From Lachnospiraceae bacterium (GTDB taxonomy: Bacteria > Bacillota > Clostridia > Lachnospirales > Lachnospiraceae), in the NCBI GenBank assembly GCA_022794255.1, contig JAAWEL010000039.1:1-60776 (forward strand): a stretch of 60,776 bases of DNA. Reading direction: 5' to 3'. The translations under genes were made by a program, and so were the position numbers. The notes under the pieces were generated by a model. That model had not been told where the DNA came from and searched no databases. It worked only from the letters and a program-made list of their open reading frames with translations. Positions within the stretch are counted from its first letter, which is position 1. Each line of letters opens with the position of its first letter. Below are positions 17,049-25,091 of this stretch, in pieces.

Positions 17049-18924
17049 AAAACCTGACAAACAGGGAAGGGAGGCTTTCACAAACCGAAGGCAAAATCCT
17101 ATCATTCGACAGATTTTATGGATCGTGATTGCTGCGATTATGCTAGTCACATCGGTTCCTGTGCCGGGAAATATTACGGCCTGGGCGGCGGAGGTGGAAG
17201 TGACCGCTGATAAGATCCCCCACGGGAAAACAGGGAAGAATCTGACGATCAATTTTAAGATAAGAAGCTCCAGAGATATTGAGGATGTATATATTTGCTT
17301 TGACGTGACCGGAGGAGAGATCTGGGATGAGACGGATGAGGACAGGGAATATGGCTATGCCTTCCCTTTTGAGCAGACCGGCTCTATCAATGACAGGGAG
17401 AACCCGAAGCGGGTCGGTAAGCTTAAGGAAAGTGAAAATGGAAAGAGTGTGTCTCTGACAGCCCGGGTGCGCCGGGATCTGAAGGAAGGCTACTATAAGG
17501 TTCCCGTGGTGGTTCTGCAAGGGAAGGACGATCAGATTGGATACGGGGAGCTTCAGGTATGGATCTCCCATTTTACAGGCACAGATGACGATGATGAGGA
17601 AGGCAACAAGACCTATGACTTTGTTCTGGGGGAAGGCCAGAGCACACCGGACGGCACCTATCCCAATGTGATGAATTTTGCTATCAATCTGCGGAACAAC
17701 AGCCCGGCAAATGTGTACAATGTGAAGGCCTGTATCACGCCGGACGCGGCTACGGACAAGTTCCCTTTTGAGATTAATGATGTGAACTACGACCGGATGT
17801 TTGAGCGGATCGGGGTGGATGAGACCGTGGAGCTTGGCTACAGCTTTGCTATACGGGAGGACGCCTACAGCGGGTATTATCCCATTGCCATGAAGATTTT
17901 TTATTCGGACAGCTCCACTGGGGAGGAGCTTAAGACCTTTGAGACTTCTTTTTATGTGCGGATTCACAACAAGGACAAGGAGGACGAGTACGGGGAGTTT
18001 AATGAGCATGATCGTACCCGGGCCAGGATTATTATTGATGGATTTATCACGGAGCCAGAGACGATCATTGCGGGAGATGAGTTTGATTTGGTGTTAAAGA
18101 TCAAAAATGCTTCCAGCAATATTACGGCCAGCAATCTTCTTTTTTCTATGGAGTCGGAAAAGGTATCGGACAGTGCAGTTTTTACAACAGAATCTGGATC
18201 CTCCTCCGTGGCATTAAATACTTTGCCTCCGGGGGGAGTAACGGAGCTGCGCTATCGTCTGATTTCCAGGCCGGGGGTGGACCAGCGCTCCTATGGTCTG
18301 ACGATCAAGGCAAAATATGACAGCCCAGAGTTTAAAAACGCGGAGGAAAGTCTGGTGGTGGATATTCCGGTAAAGCAGATTGCCAGACTCAGCACAGGCA
18401 CCTTTGAAGTGATGCCGGATTCCATCACAGCAGGCGGGGAATCCAATGTGATGTTTGCCATTAACAACACAGGGAAGGTGATGCTCTACAATGTGACGGC
18501 TGCCTTTGAGGCAGATTCCATTCAGCCTACAGACAGCTATGTGGGCAATATTAAGCCTGGGGAGACCGGCAATGTAGACTGTATGGTGACAGGGGTAGCG
18601 CCTACCATGGATGACGGCAAAGTGAAGGTGATCATCTCCTATGAGGATGAGAATGGTGTGGTGTTTACAGAGGAAAAGGAGCTCACACTTTTTGTGATGG
18701 AGGATATGTCCAATATGGAGGACATGGAGGCCGGGAATTTTGATATGGAGATGCCAGAGGAAAAAACAGGATTTTTAGCTGCTTTTATGGAAAAGTACCA
18801 GCAGCAGCTTCTCCCTGGGGCATTGGCTGTTATTGTTATCTTGGTAATTGTGATTGTTGTGATTCTTGTAAAGCACCGCAAGGCAAAGGCAGAGCTGGAT
18901 TCGGATGAGGATGAGGAAGAATGA
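17032..18924 (+). CDS. Exported, membrane-anchored CARDB/S-layer-like domain protein
   Basis: A 630-aa protein with a hydrophobic signal (about residues 25-52, ending ITAWAAEV), a long extracellular region, and one C-terminal membrane helix (ALAVIVILVIVIVVILVKHR) followed by an acidic cytoplasmic tail. The outside part holds several beta-rich segments resembling CARDB/COG1361 domains, for example LTINFKIRSSRDIEDV, FAINLRNNSPANVYNV, LVLKIKNASSNITASNL and VMFAINNTGKVMLYNVTAAF. The repeated asparagine-rich strands suggest four tandem Ig-like units. It is encoded between the ATPase and permease where MacA-like adaptors often stand, but it is not a MacA homologue. It is probably the extracellular partner of the ABC machine; the ligand is unknown. 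Confidence 0.75.
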   Translation: MRDWNEKPDKQGREAFTNRRQNPIIRQILWIVIAAIMLVTSVPVPGNITAWAAEVEVTADKIPHGKTGKNLTINFKIRSSRDIEDVYICFDVTGGEIWDETDEDREYGYAFPFEQTGSINDRENPKRVGKLKESENGKSVSLTARVRRDLKEGYYKVPVVVLQGKDDQIGYGELQVWISHFTGTDDDDEEGNKTYDFVLGEGQSTPDGTYPNVMNFAINLRNNSPANVYNVKACITPDAATDKFPFEINDVNYDRMFERIGVDETVELGYSFAIREDAYSGYYPIAMKIFYSDSSTGEELKTFETSFYVRIHNKDKEDEYGEFNEHDRTRARIIIDGFITEPETIIAGDEFDLVLKIKNASSNITASNLLFSMESEKVSDSAVFTTESGSSSVALNTLPPGGVTELRYRLISRPGVDQRSYGLTIKAKYDSPEFKNAEESLVVDIPVKQIARLSTGTFEVMPDSITAGGESNVMFAINNTGKVMLYNVTAAFEADSIQPTDSYVGNIKPGETGNVDCMVTGVAPTMDDGKVKVIISYEDENGVVFTEEKELTLFVMEDMSNMEDMEAGNFDMEMPEEKTGFLAAFMEKYQQQLLPGALAVIVILVIVIVVILVKHRKAKAELDSDEDEEE

Positions 18925-20258
18925 GGTTTATTGACCTGCTTGCCATGAGCATGAACAATTTGAGAAGGAGAAAGCTGAGGACCGCTTTGACGGTCCTTGG
19001 TGTTGTGATTGGTACTGCTTCCATTGTGGTTATGATGTCCTTGGGAATCGGCCTTCGGGAACTAAACCGGGAGCTGATAGAGTCTTTTGGCAGTCTGACG
19101 GCTGTGGAGGTGCGGGGGGATTATTACTATGGTTACGGAGAGGACAATACAGAGCCCAATTATCTGACGGATGAGGTGATCCGGCAGATGGAGCAAATTC
19201 CATATGTGGAGAGTGTGTATCCCATGCTGGAGACCAGGGTGATGCTGATTCAGGGAAAATATTCCACAGACACCAATCTGATTGGTGCTCCTTTAGAATA
19301 TTTAAAGGATATTCCTTTAGGACAGGGCAGTCTGCCGGATCCAGGAGAGAAGGAAGTGAAGCTGATTTACGGCAACTCGGTGATCCAGTGGTTCAGTGAT
19401 GGCAGGCGGGGCGGCTACTGGGAGACAGGAGAGCTCCCAGATGTGGATTTTATGGGAAAGCCCATGTTTGTAATCTTTGATATGGATAAATATTATCAGT
19501 CTATGGGAGATCCCAGCACCAAGGCGCCCAAAAAGTATTTGATCAACACTGCTGGTGTGGTGGAAGGGGATGTGAGAAGCGGGGGAAGCTATTCTTATTC
19601 TGTGTACACGGAGCTAGAAGCATTAAAAACCCAGTTAAAACGGATTTTCCGGAAAAATCCAATACCAGGGCAGCCGACCAACAAAAAAGGAAAGGCTTAT
19701 CCGTATTTTGTATATAGCTCCTGTGTGGTCAATGTGGATAAGATGGATCATGTGTCAGTTGTACAGGAACAGCTGTCTGATATGGGATTTCAGGCCTACA
19801 GCAGTTCGGAATGGATGGAGCAGACCCAGAAGCAGTCGATGATGATTCAGGCAGTTCTCGGGGGAATCGGGGCAATCTCCCTGTTTGTGGCCGCCATTGG
19901 TATTGCCAATACCATGATGATGTCCATCTATGAGCGGACGAAGGAGATCGGAGTGATCAAGGTATTAGGATGCGATATGGGAGCAATCCGGAATATGTTT
20001 TTGATTGAGTCTGGATGTATCGGACTTTTGGGAGGCCTGATCGGGATTATTTTCAGCTATGGCGTATCCTTTGCCATGAACCGGTTCCAGTCTATTGGGG
20101 AGATGATGGTAGGGGTTGCGGGGGATATCTCACGGATCCCTCCCTGGCTTTCCCTGGCAGCAGTAGGTTTTGCCATTTTAGTGGGTATGGTGGCAGGATT
20201 TTTCCCGGCCATGCGGGCCATGCGGTTAAGCCCTCTGGCAGCTATCCGAAATGAGTAA
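18921..20258 (+). CDS. ABC transporter permease, MacB/FtsX type
   Basis: Permease of 445 aa with the MacB layout: one N-terminal helix (LTVLGVVIGTASIVVMMSLGIG, about residues 22-43), a large extracellular domain of ~260 residues, and three C-terminal helices. The FtsX motif IANTMMMSIYERTKEIGVIKVLGC lies after the second helix. It overlaps the preceding gene by four bases (ATGA). Together with the ATPase and the exported CARDB-like protein it forms a three-gene machine. Promoter elements for the next operon begin eight bases after its stop. Confidence 0.92.
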   Translation: MRFIDLLAMSMNNLRRRKLRTALTVLGVVIGTASIVVMMSLGIGLRELNRELIESFGSLTAVEVRGDYYYGYGEDNTEPNYLTDEVIRQMEQIPYVESVYPMLETRVMLIQGKYSTDTNLIGAPLEYLKDIPLGQGSLPDPGEKEVKLIYGNSVIQWFSDGRRGGYWETGELPDVDFMGKPMFVIFDMDKYYQSMGDPSTKAPKKYLINTAGVVEGDVRSGGSYSYSVYTELEALKTQLKRIFRKNPIPGQPTNKKGKAYPYFVYSSCVVNVDKMDHVSVVQEQLSDMGFQAYSSSEWMEQTQKQSMMIQAVLGGIGAISLFVAAIGIANTMMMSIYERTKEIGVIKVLGCDMGAIRNMFLIESGCIGLLGGLIGIIFSYGVSFAMNRFQSIGEMMVGVAGDISRIPPWLSLAAVGFAILVGMVAGFFPAMRAMRLSPLAAIRNE

Positions 20259-20265
20259 AAAGTGC

Positions 20266-20294
20266 TTGCATTTAAGAACAGAATCGATTATTAT
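20266..20294 (+). promoter_or_regulatory. Promoter of the purO operon
   Basis: TTGCAT (20266-20271), a 17-base spacer, TATTAT (20289-20294), placing the start of transcription close to 20301, just before the riboswitch. Confidence 0.75.
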
Positions 20295-20304
20295 GAGAGA
20301 AAGA

Positions 20305-20373
20305 GCGTGTGACTGGCGGAAAAAGTGGGGAACCACAGGGGAGCACGCAAAAGATATTGCCGGCCGCCTGGGC
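20305..20373 (+). promoter_or_regulatory. ZTP riboswitch (pfl motif) aptamer
   Basis: P1 pairs GCGTG (20305-20309) with CACGC (20344-20348). Inside are the conserved TGACTGGCGG and a P2 hairpin GTGG-GGAA-CCAC (20325-20336) followed by AGGGGAGCA. A linker leads to the 3' domain GGCCGCCTGGGC, whose CCGCC (20364-20368) can form the pseudoknot with GGCGG (20315-20319). Order and conserved bases match the Z nucleotide (ZMP/ZTP) sensor class, known to control purine and one-carbon genes. The genes behind it use ZMP, which supports the call. Confidence 0.93.
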
Positions 20374-20405
20374 GCCATGTTTTGTGGTACTCGGGCGGTC
20401 TTTTC
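20364..20405 (+). terminator. ZTP riboswitch expression-platform terminator
   Basis: CCGCCTG (20364-20370), part of the aptamer 3' domain, can instead pair with CGGGCGG (20392-20398), followed by TCTTTTCC. Ligand binding would hold the first strand in the aptamer and let transcription continue, an ON switch. Confidence 0.82.
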
Positions 20406-20475
20406 CGTTTGGAAAGGGAACGTGTACCAAAACCGTAGGGCGAAACTGTATGGAATGAACAAAAGGAGGATAAGG

Positions 20476-21210
20476 ATGAACAAGCTGTCTTTGGAACAGG
20501 AGCTAAGGGGAAATGCATATCCGGGACGGGGGATTGTGATTGGAAAAACCCCGGACGGAACGAAAGCAGTGACTGCCTATTTTATTATGGGAAGAAGTGA
20601 GAACAGCAGGAACCGGGTGTTTGTAAAAGAAGGGGAGGGGATCCGCACGCAGGCCTTTGACCCGGCAAAGTTAAAAGATCCCAGTTTGATTATCTATGCA
20701 CCGGTGCGGGTGTTAGGAAATAAGACTATTGTAACGAACGGAGATCAGACGGACACCATCTATGAAGGGATGGACAAGCAGCTGACCTTTGAACAGAGTC
20801 TGCGAAGCCGGGATTTTGAGCCGGACGGGCCTAATTTTACCCCACGGATTTCAGGGATTATGCATATTGAGAATGGGAAGTACAATTATGCCATGTCCAT
20901 TTTAAAGAGCAATCACGGGGAGCCGTCCTCCTGCTGCCGGTATACCTTTGCCTATGAGAATCCTTTAGCCGGGGAAGGCCACTTTATCCACACCTACAAA
21001 AACGATGGGGAACCCCTGCCTAGCTTTGAGGGAGAGCCTAAGCTGGTGGAGATGATGGATGATATAGACAGATTTACGGATCTGCTGTGGGACAGCCTGA
21101 ATGAGGATAATAAGGTATCGCTGTTTGTCCGATACATCCAGATTGCAACTGGAAAGTATGAAAGCAGGATTGTGAATAAAAACGGAAACGAACCCGTCCG
21201 GGAAGAATAG
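20476..21210 (+). CDS. purO: IMP cyclohydrolase, PurO-like
   Basis: Closes the ring of FAICAR to give IMP, the last step of purine synthesis. The 244-aa protein belongs to the PurO/IMP-cyclohydrolase-like family first known from archaea, not to the N-terminal domain of bacterial PurH. Recognisable stretches are RGNAYPGRGIVIGKTPDGTKAVTAYFIMGRSENSRNR, FEPDGPNFTPRISGI and SSCCRYTFAYENPLAGEGHFIHTY. The frame is open upstream to 20251 through the riboswitch, but the ATG at 20476 has AAAGGAGGA at ideal spacing and matches the family N-terminus MNKLSLEQELRGN. The gene precedes the transformylase it depends on. Confidence 0.9.
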   Translation: MNKLSLEQELRGNAYPGRGIVIGKTPDGTKAVTAYFIMGRSENSRNRVFVKEGEGIRTQAFDPAKLKDPSLIIYAPVRVLGNKTIVTNGDQTDTIYEGMDKQLTFEQSLRSRDFEPDGPNFTPRISGIMHIENGKYNYAMSILKSNHGEPSSCCRYTFAYENPLAGEGHFIHTYKNDGEPLPSFEGEPKLVEMMDDIDRFTDLLWDSLNEDNKVSLFVRYIQIATGKYESRIVNKNGNEPVREE

Positions 21211-21251
21211 ATCCGGATGATGGAAGAATGCGTGAAAGGATGGATAGGAAC

Positions 21252-22430
21252 ATGAAAGAGATGGAACTGAAATATGGATGTAACCCAAATCAGAAGCCAG
21301 CCAGGATCTTTTTGGAGGAAGAGGGGGAGCTGCCGATCAAGGTGCTTTCGGGAAAACCGGGATATATCAATCTTTTGGATGCTTTTAATGGCTGGCAGCT
21401 GGTGCGGGAGCTGAAAAAAGCCACTGGCCTTCCTGCCGCCGCTTCCTTTAAGCATGTGTCCCCGGCAGGGGCTGCAGTGGGATTGCCTCTTGATAAGACT
21501 CTAGCAAAGATTTACTGGGTAGATGATATGGGAGAGTTGTCTCCTCTGGCAAGCGCTTATGCCAGGGCACGGGGAGCGGACAGGATGTCCTCCTTTGGAG
21601 ATTTCATTTCTTTGTCCGATGTGTGTGATGCGGACACTGCAAAGCTGATTAAGCGGGAGGTGTCTGACGGAGTGATTGCACCAGGATATGAGCCGGAAGC
21701 CCTGAATATACTGAAATCAAAAAAGAACGGGAATTACTGCGTTATTCAGATGGATGAGGAATTTAAACCTCAGCCGATTGAGAGAAAGCAGGTTTTTGGT
21801 ATCACTTTTGAGCAGGGAAGAAATGACCTGGAGATCAACAATCAGTTGATCTCTCATGTGGTGACAGATAATAAGGAGATTCCGGACAGTGCCAAGATGG
21901 ATTTGGTAATATCCCTGATTACCCTGAAATATACGCAATCCAATTCTGTGTGTTATGTCAAGGACGGCCAGGCTATCGGTATTGGCGCCGGACAGCAGTC
22001 CCGGGTTCACTGTACCAGGCTGGCAGGACAGAAGGCAGATAACTGGTTTTTGCGCCAGGCACCTCAGGTGCTGAACTTAAAGTTTAAGGACGGAATCCGG
22101 AGAGCTGACCGGGACAATGCCATTGATGTGTATATCGGAGAGGAGTATATGGATGTATTGGCAGACGGGGCCTGGGAGAATACTTTTAAGGAGAAGCCGC
22201 CTGTATTTACCAGAGAGGAAAAGCGGGCCTGGCTGGATCAGATGACGGATGTGGCTTTAGGGTCAGATGCATTCTTTCCCTTTGGAGACAACATTGAGCG
22301 GGCTTATAAAAGCGGTGTTCGTTATATTGCTCAGCCAGGCGGCTCTGTCCGGGATGAGCATGTGATTGAGACTTGTAACAAATATGGAATGGCCATGGCC
22401 TTTACAGGGATCCGACTGTTTCATCATTGA
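21252..22430 (+). CDS. AICAR transformylase, stand-alone
   Basis: Transfers formyl from 10-formyl-THF to AICAR (ZMP). At 392 aa it corresponds only to the C-terminal domain of PurH and lacks the N-terminal cyclohydrolase domain; PurO encoded just upstream supplies that activity. Key segments are LKYGCNPNQKPAR, the catalytic Lys-His pair in AAASFKHVSPAGAAVG, and QSNSVCYVKDGQAIGIGAGQQSRVHCTRLAG near the folate site. The name purV has been used for such forms. Starts at 21228, 21240, 21252 and 21261 are possible; I chose 21252 from the family-like MKEMELKYG. Expression is governed by the ZTP switch. Confidence 0.92.
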   Translation: MKEMELKYGCNPNQKPARIFLEEEGELPIKVLSGKPGYINLLDAFNGWQLVRELKKATGLPAAASFKHVSPAGAAVGLPLDKTLAKIYWVDDMGELSPLASAYARARGADRMSSFGDFISLSDVCDADTAKLIKREVSDGVIAPGYEPEALNILKSKKNGNYCVIQMDEEFKPQPIERKQVFGITFEQGRNDLEINNQLISHVVTDNKEIPDSAKMDLVISLITLKYTQSNSVCYVKDGQAIGIGAGQQSRVHCTRLAGQKADNWFLRQAPQVLNLKFKDGIRRADRDNAIDVYIGEEYMDVLADGAWENTFKEKPPVFTREEKRAWLDQMTDVALGSDAFFPFGDNIERAYKSGVRYIAQPGGSVRDEHVIETCNKYGMAMAFTGIRLFHH

Positions 22431-22431
22431 T

Positions 22432-22478
22432 AAAAGAGCCTGCCGGAAGCAAGGATTTGTTTCCGGCAGGCTCTTTTG
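22432..22478 (+). terminator. Terminator of the purO operon
   Basis: Long perfect stem AAAAGAGCCTGCCGGAA with TTCCGGCAGGCTCTTTT, starting right after the stop codon. Confidence 0.9.
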
Positions 22479-22538
22479 ATGGAAATATGGACATATTTTC
22501 CCATAAATCTTAAGTTTTCATAAAGTAATTCATACATC

Positions 22539-22567
22539 TTGCATAAAACACCATTTGAAGGTACAAT
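22539..22567 (+). promoter_or_regulatory. Promoter of hflKC
   Basis: TTGCAT (22539-22544), a 17-base spacer, TACAAT (22562-22567). The ~100-base leader contains GCAGA/TCTGC pairing enclosed by CCGG at both sides, a possible stem-loop. Confidence 0.65.
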
Positions 22568-22671
22568 AGATAAGTATCTTTGTGTTTGGTTTAACAAAAG
22601 ATCCGGAAAAGTAACCAGCAGAAATTTGACATAATCTGCAAAATGCCGGGTCAGAGATATAGGAGAATATT

Positions 22672-23850
22672 ATGGATCAAAATCAAAACCCGTTTGAGAA
22701 TGTGTTTGGCAATCAGGGTATGAGAGGTAAAATGCCTTTTGGAAGAAGGGGAAAAGGGCCTGCAAAGGGAACCTCGGAGCAGGAAAAGGAGCCGGAGCGA
22801 TTTGACTCTAGTGGCAATCCGATTCGCCGGTTTCGTCCCTTCCGCGGAATTGGCGTGGGGATTTTTCTGATGCTTTTGGTGTTTGCAGGAATGAACAGCT
22901 ATTATATGTTAGATGAGGAAAATTATGCGGTGGTGACTACCTTAGGAAGCGCTGAGGCAGTGTCCCAGGCAGGGCTGCATTTTAAGATCCCGTTTATTCA
23001 GCATGTGCGGAAGGTTTCCAAGGGAATCAAGGGAATGCCGATTGGCTATTACAATGAGAATGGGACCACCATATCCATTGATGAAGAATCGGTGATGATT
23101 ACCAAAGATTTTAACTTTGTAAACACAGATTTTTATTTGGAATACATGGTAAATGACCCGGTGAAGTATCTCTACGCGTCAGCGGATCCGGAGGCCACCT
23201 TAAAGATGCTGGCTCAATCCTATATCCGTGACACTGTGGGAATCTATAATGTAGATGATGTGATTACGACCGGAAAGGCTCTGATCCAATCGGAGATCAA
23301 GGAAAAGCTGACCAACCGGATGATCGAGGAGGATATTGGTCTGTCTGTGGTGAATATCACGATTCAGGATGCATTTCCTCCTACCACAGAGGTTATGAAT
23401 GCTTTCAAGAATGTGGAGAATGCCAAGCAGGGCAAGGAGACGGCTATCAACAATGCCAACAAGGACCGGAACGAGAAGATTCCCCAGGCAGAGGCAGAGT
23501 GTGACCGGATTATCAAGAGTGCGGAGGCAGAAAAGGAGGCCAGGATCAATGAGGCCCAGGGACAGGTGTCCCGGTTTGAACAGATGTATGAAGAGTACAG
23601 CAAATATCCCCTGATTACCAAGCAGAGAATGTTTTATGAGACCATGGAGGAACTGCTGCCAGACATGAAGGTATATCTTGTGGATGAGAGCGGAACCCAG
23701 AAGATGCTGCCCTTAGACAGTTTTATATCCAGCGTGCCGGTGTCAGGAGGGGGAGAGCCAAATGCAGGCGGGGAAGGCACTGCTTCCGGAGAGCCCCATG
23801 GTTTAGAAGCCACAATTCCTGATGCCACAGGAGAGGAAAGCGGGCAGTAG
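22672..23850 (+). CDS. hflK: HflK-like SPFH membrane protease regulator
   Basis: SPFH/band-7 protein of 392 aa. A basic, Gly/Pro-rich cytosolic N-terminus (~60 residues) precedes one membrane helix (GIGVGIFLMLLVFAGMNSYYML, about 63-83), the SPFH domain starting ENYAVVTTLGSAE, and an Ala/Glu-rich coiled coil (PQAEAECDRIIKSAEAEKEAR). HflK and HflC assemble into a cage around FtsH and tune membrane-protein turnover. The tail is low complexity (Gly/Glu/Pro-rich). The next gene, hflC, is 117 bases downstream. Confidence 0.88.
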   Translation: MDQNQNPFENVFGNQGMRGKMPFGRRGKGPAKGTSEQEKEPERFDSSGNPIRRFRPFRGIGVGIFLMLLVFAGMNSYYMLDEENYAVVTTLGSAEAVSQAGLHFKIPFIQHVRKVSKGIKGMPIGYYNENGTTISIDEESVMITKDFNFVNTDFYLEYMVNDPVKYLYASADPEATLKMLAQSYIRDTVGIYNVDDVITTGKALIQSEIKEKLTNRMIEEDIGLSVVNITIQDAFPPTTEVMNAFKNVENAKQGKETAINNANKDRNEKIPQAEAECDRIIKSAEAEKEARINEAQGQVSRFEQMYEEYSKYPLITKQRMFYETMEELLPDMKVYLVDESGTQKMLPLDSFISSVPVSGGGEPNAGGEGTASGEPHGLEATIPDATGEESGQ

Positions 23851-23967
23851 GAAAGACTTTTGCAGAGAGCTGATAGGGAAACACATAAGCATAGATCCGG
23901 AAGGCTGTCTGCCAAAACGGGACAGAGAAATTTCAGGTGTTCTTTATACAGTAGATTGGAGGATTTT

Positions 23968-24837
23968 ATGAAGCAGGCAGGAAAGGCAGCGGGATTTTTA
24001 ATAGCAGTGATGATTGTAGTGGTGTTAGGAGCATCTCTTGTCATTACTTATCCCAATGAATATAAATTGATTCGCCAGTTTGGCGAGATTATCCGGGTGG
24101 TAGATACACCAGGGGTATCTTTGAAGATTCCCTTTGTGCAGACCAGCTCCTCGGTTCCAAAAGAATTGCAGATTTATGATATTCCCAAGTCAGATGTGAT
24201 CACCAAGGACAAAAAGAGCATGATTGCAGATGCATTTGTGCTGTGGAAGATCTCTGACCCAGTACTTTTTACCCGTCACTTAAATGGACAGGTGGCCCAG
24301 GCTCAGTCCCGGATCTCTGCGTCTGTGTTCTCATCCATGAAGTCAGTGATTTCCAATATGGACCAGGCAGAGATCATTGAGAACCGGAACGGCAAGCTGG
24401 CTCTGGATATCAGCAGTAATATTGGAAGCTCACTGGATGAATACGGGATTCAGGTATTGGCAGTGGAGACTAAGTCCTTAGATATGCCGGATGACAATAA
24501 ACAGGCAGTTTATGATCGGATGATCTCAGAGCGGAACAATATTGCAGCCTCCTACACAGCCCAGGGAAATTCTTCTGCTCAGAAGATCAAGAATGATACC
24601 ACCAAGGAGGTGTCAGTTATGAAGTCCGGCGCCCAGGCTGAGGCAGAAAAGATCAAGGCGGAGGGAGAGGCCCAGTATATGCAGATTTTATCCAATGCCT
24701 ACAATGATGCCAGCAAGGCAGATTTTTACAATTTTGTCCGTTCTCTGGATGCTGCCAAGTCCTCCTTAAAGAACGGAAACAACACATTGATTTTGGACAA
24801 AAGCTCACCGATAACACAGATTTTTTACGGATATTAA
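23968..24837 (+). CDS. hflC: HflC-like SPFH membrane protease regulator
   Basis: Partner of HflK, 289 aa. The N-terminal anchor AAGFLIAVMIVVVLGASLVITY leads to the SPFH domain NEYKLIRQFGEIIRVVDTPGVSLKIPFVQT. A coiled coil with alternating Ala/Glu/Lys (AQAEAEKIKAEGEAQYMQIL) and the C-terminal DFYNFVRSLDAAKSSLKN, typical of HflC, follow. I start at 23968, where TTGGAGGA precedes the ATG; the frame is open back to 23860 but that part is unrelated. No ftsH is in this window. Confidence 0.9.
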   Translation: MKQAGKAAGFLIAVMIVVVLGASLVITYPNEYKLIRQFGEIIRVVDTPGVSLKIPFVQTSSSVPKELQIYDIPKSDVITKDKKSMIADAFVLWKISDPVLFTRHLNGQVAQAQSRISASVFSSMKSVISNMDQAEIIENRNGKLALDISSNIGSSLDEYGIQVLAVETKSLDMPDDNKQAVYDRMISERNNIAASYTAQGNSSAQKIKNDTTKEVSVMKSGAQAEAEKIKAEGEAQYMQILSNAYNDASKADFYNFVRSLDAAKSSLKNGNNTLILDKSSPITQIFYGY

Positions 24838-24838
24838 A

Positions 24839-24958
24839 TCAAACAGGATTGTTGGCAAGCCAGGTGTTCTGTCGAAATTTTTTCGGCGGAACACCTGGCT
24901 TTTTGAACACCCGGCTAAAGTAGAAAGGATCTTCAAATCCGATCAAAGAAGCAGCCTT
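24839..24958 (-). pseudogene. 3' end of a decayed AraC-family regulator gene
   Basis: Read on the minus strand, 39 codons give KAASLIGFEDPFYFSRVFKK then PGVPPKKFRQNTW and a TGA at 24841-24839. GFEDPFYFSRVFKK with PKKFRQ is the second helix-turn-helix and C-terminus of AraC/XylS regulators. A TAA (24961-24959) lies immediately upstream in frame and no earlier part of the gene is visible, so only the tail survives. It overlaps the hflC terminator. Confidence 0.72.
24857..24905 (+). terminator. Terminator of hflKC
   Basis: Perfect 13-bp outer stem AAGCCAGGTGTTC (24857-24869) with GAACACCTGGCTT (24889-24901), then TTTTG. An inner TCGAAA/TTTCGG pairing extends the hairpin. It coincides with the last codons of the AraC remnant. 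Confidence 0.88.
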
Positions 24959-25027
24959 TTAAACACGAATGCTGCCAGTGGCAGGGATGTGCGGAGGATG
25001 GAATCTTTATGTCAGTGATTTGCAGGC

Positions 25028-25056
25028 TTGAAACAATAAAACATATCGATTATAAT
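25028..25056 (+). promoter_or_regulatory. Promoter of the ABC-F gene
   Basis: TTGAAA (25028-25033), a 17-base spacer, TATAAT (25051-25056), 35 bases upstream of the start. Confidence 0.8.
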
Positions 25057-25091
25057 AAGCAGTGCGCCAGTCAGGACAAAGGAGGAACCTT

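Noticed and set aside
17143-18009. Long minus-strand open frame opposite the CARDB-like gene (288 codons)
   Set aside because: The translation is low-quality and hydrophobic-basic without recognisable domains, and the plus-strand gene has a signal peptide, membrane anchor and coupled neighbours.
20251-20475. N-terminal extension of PurO through the upstream region
   Set aside because: That stretch is the ZTP riboswitch and terminator; a strong ribosome site and family start are at 20476.
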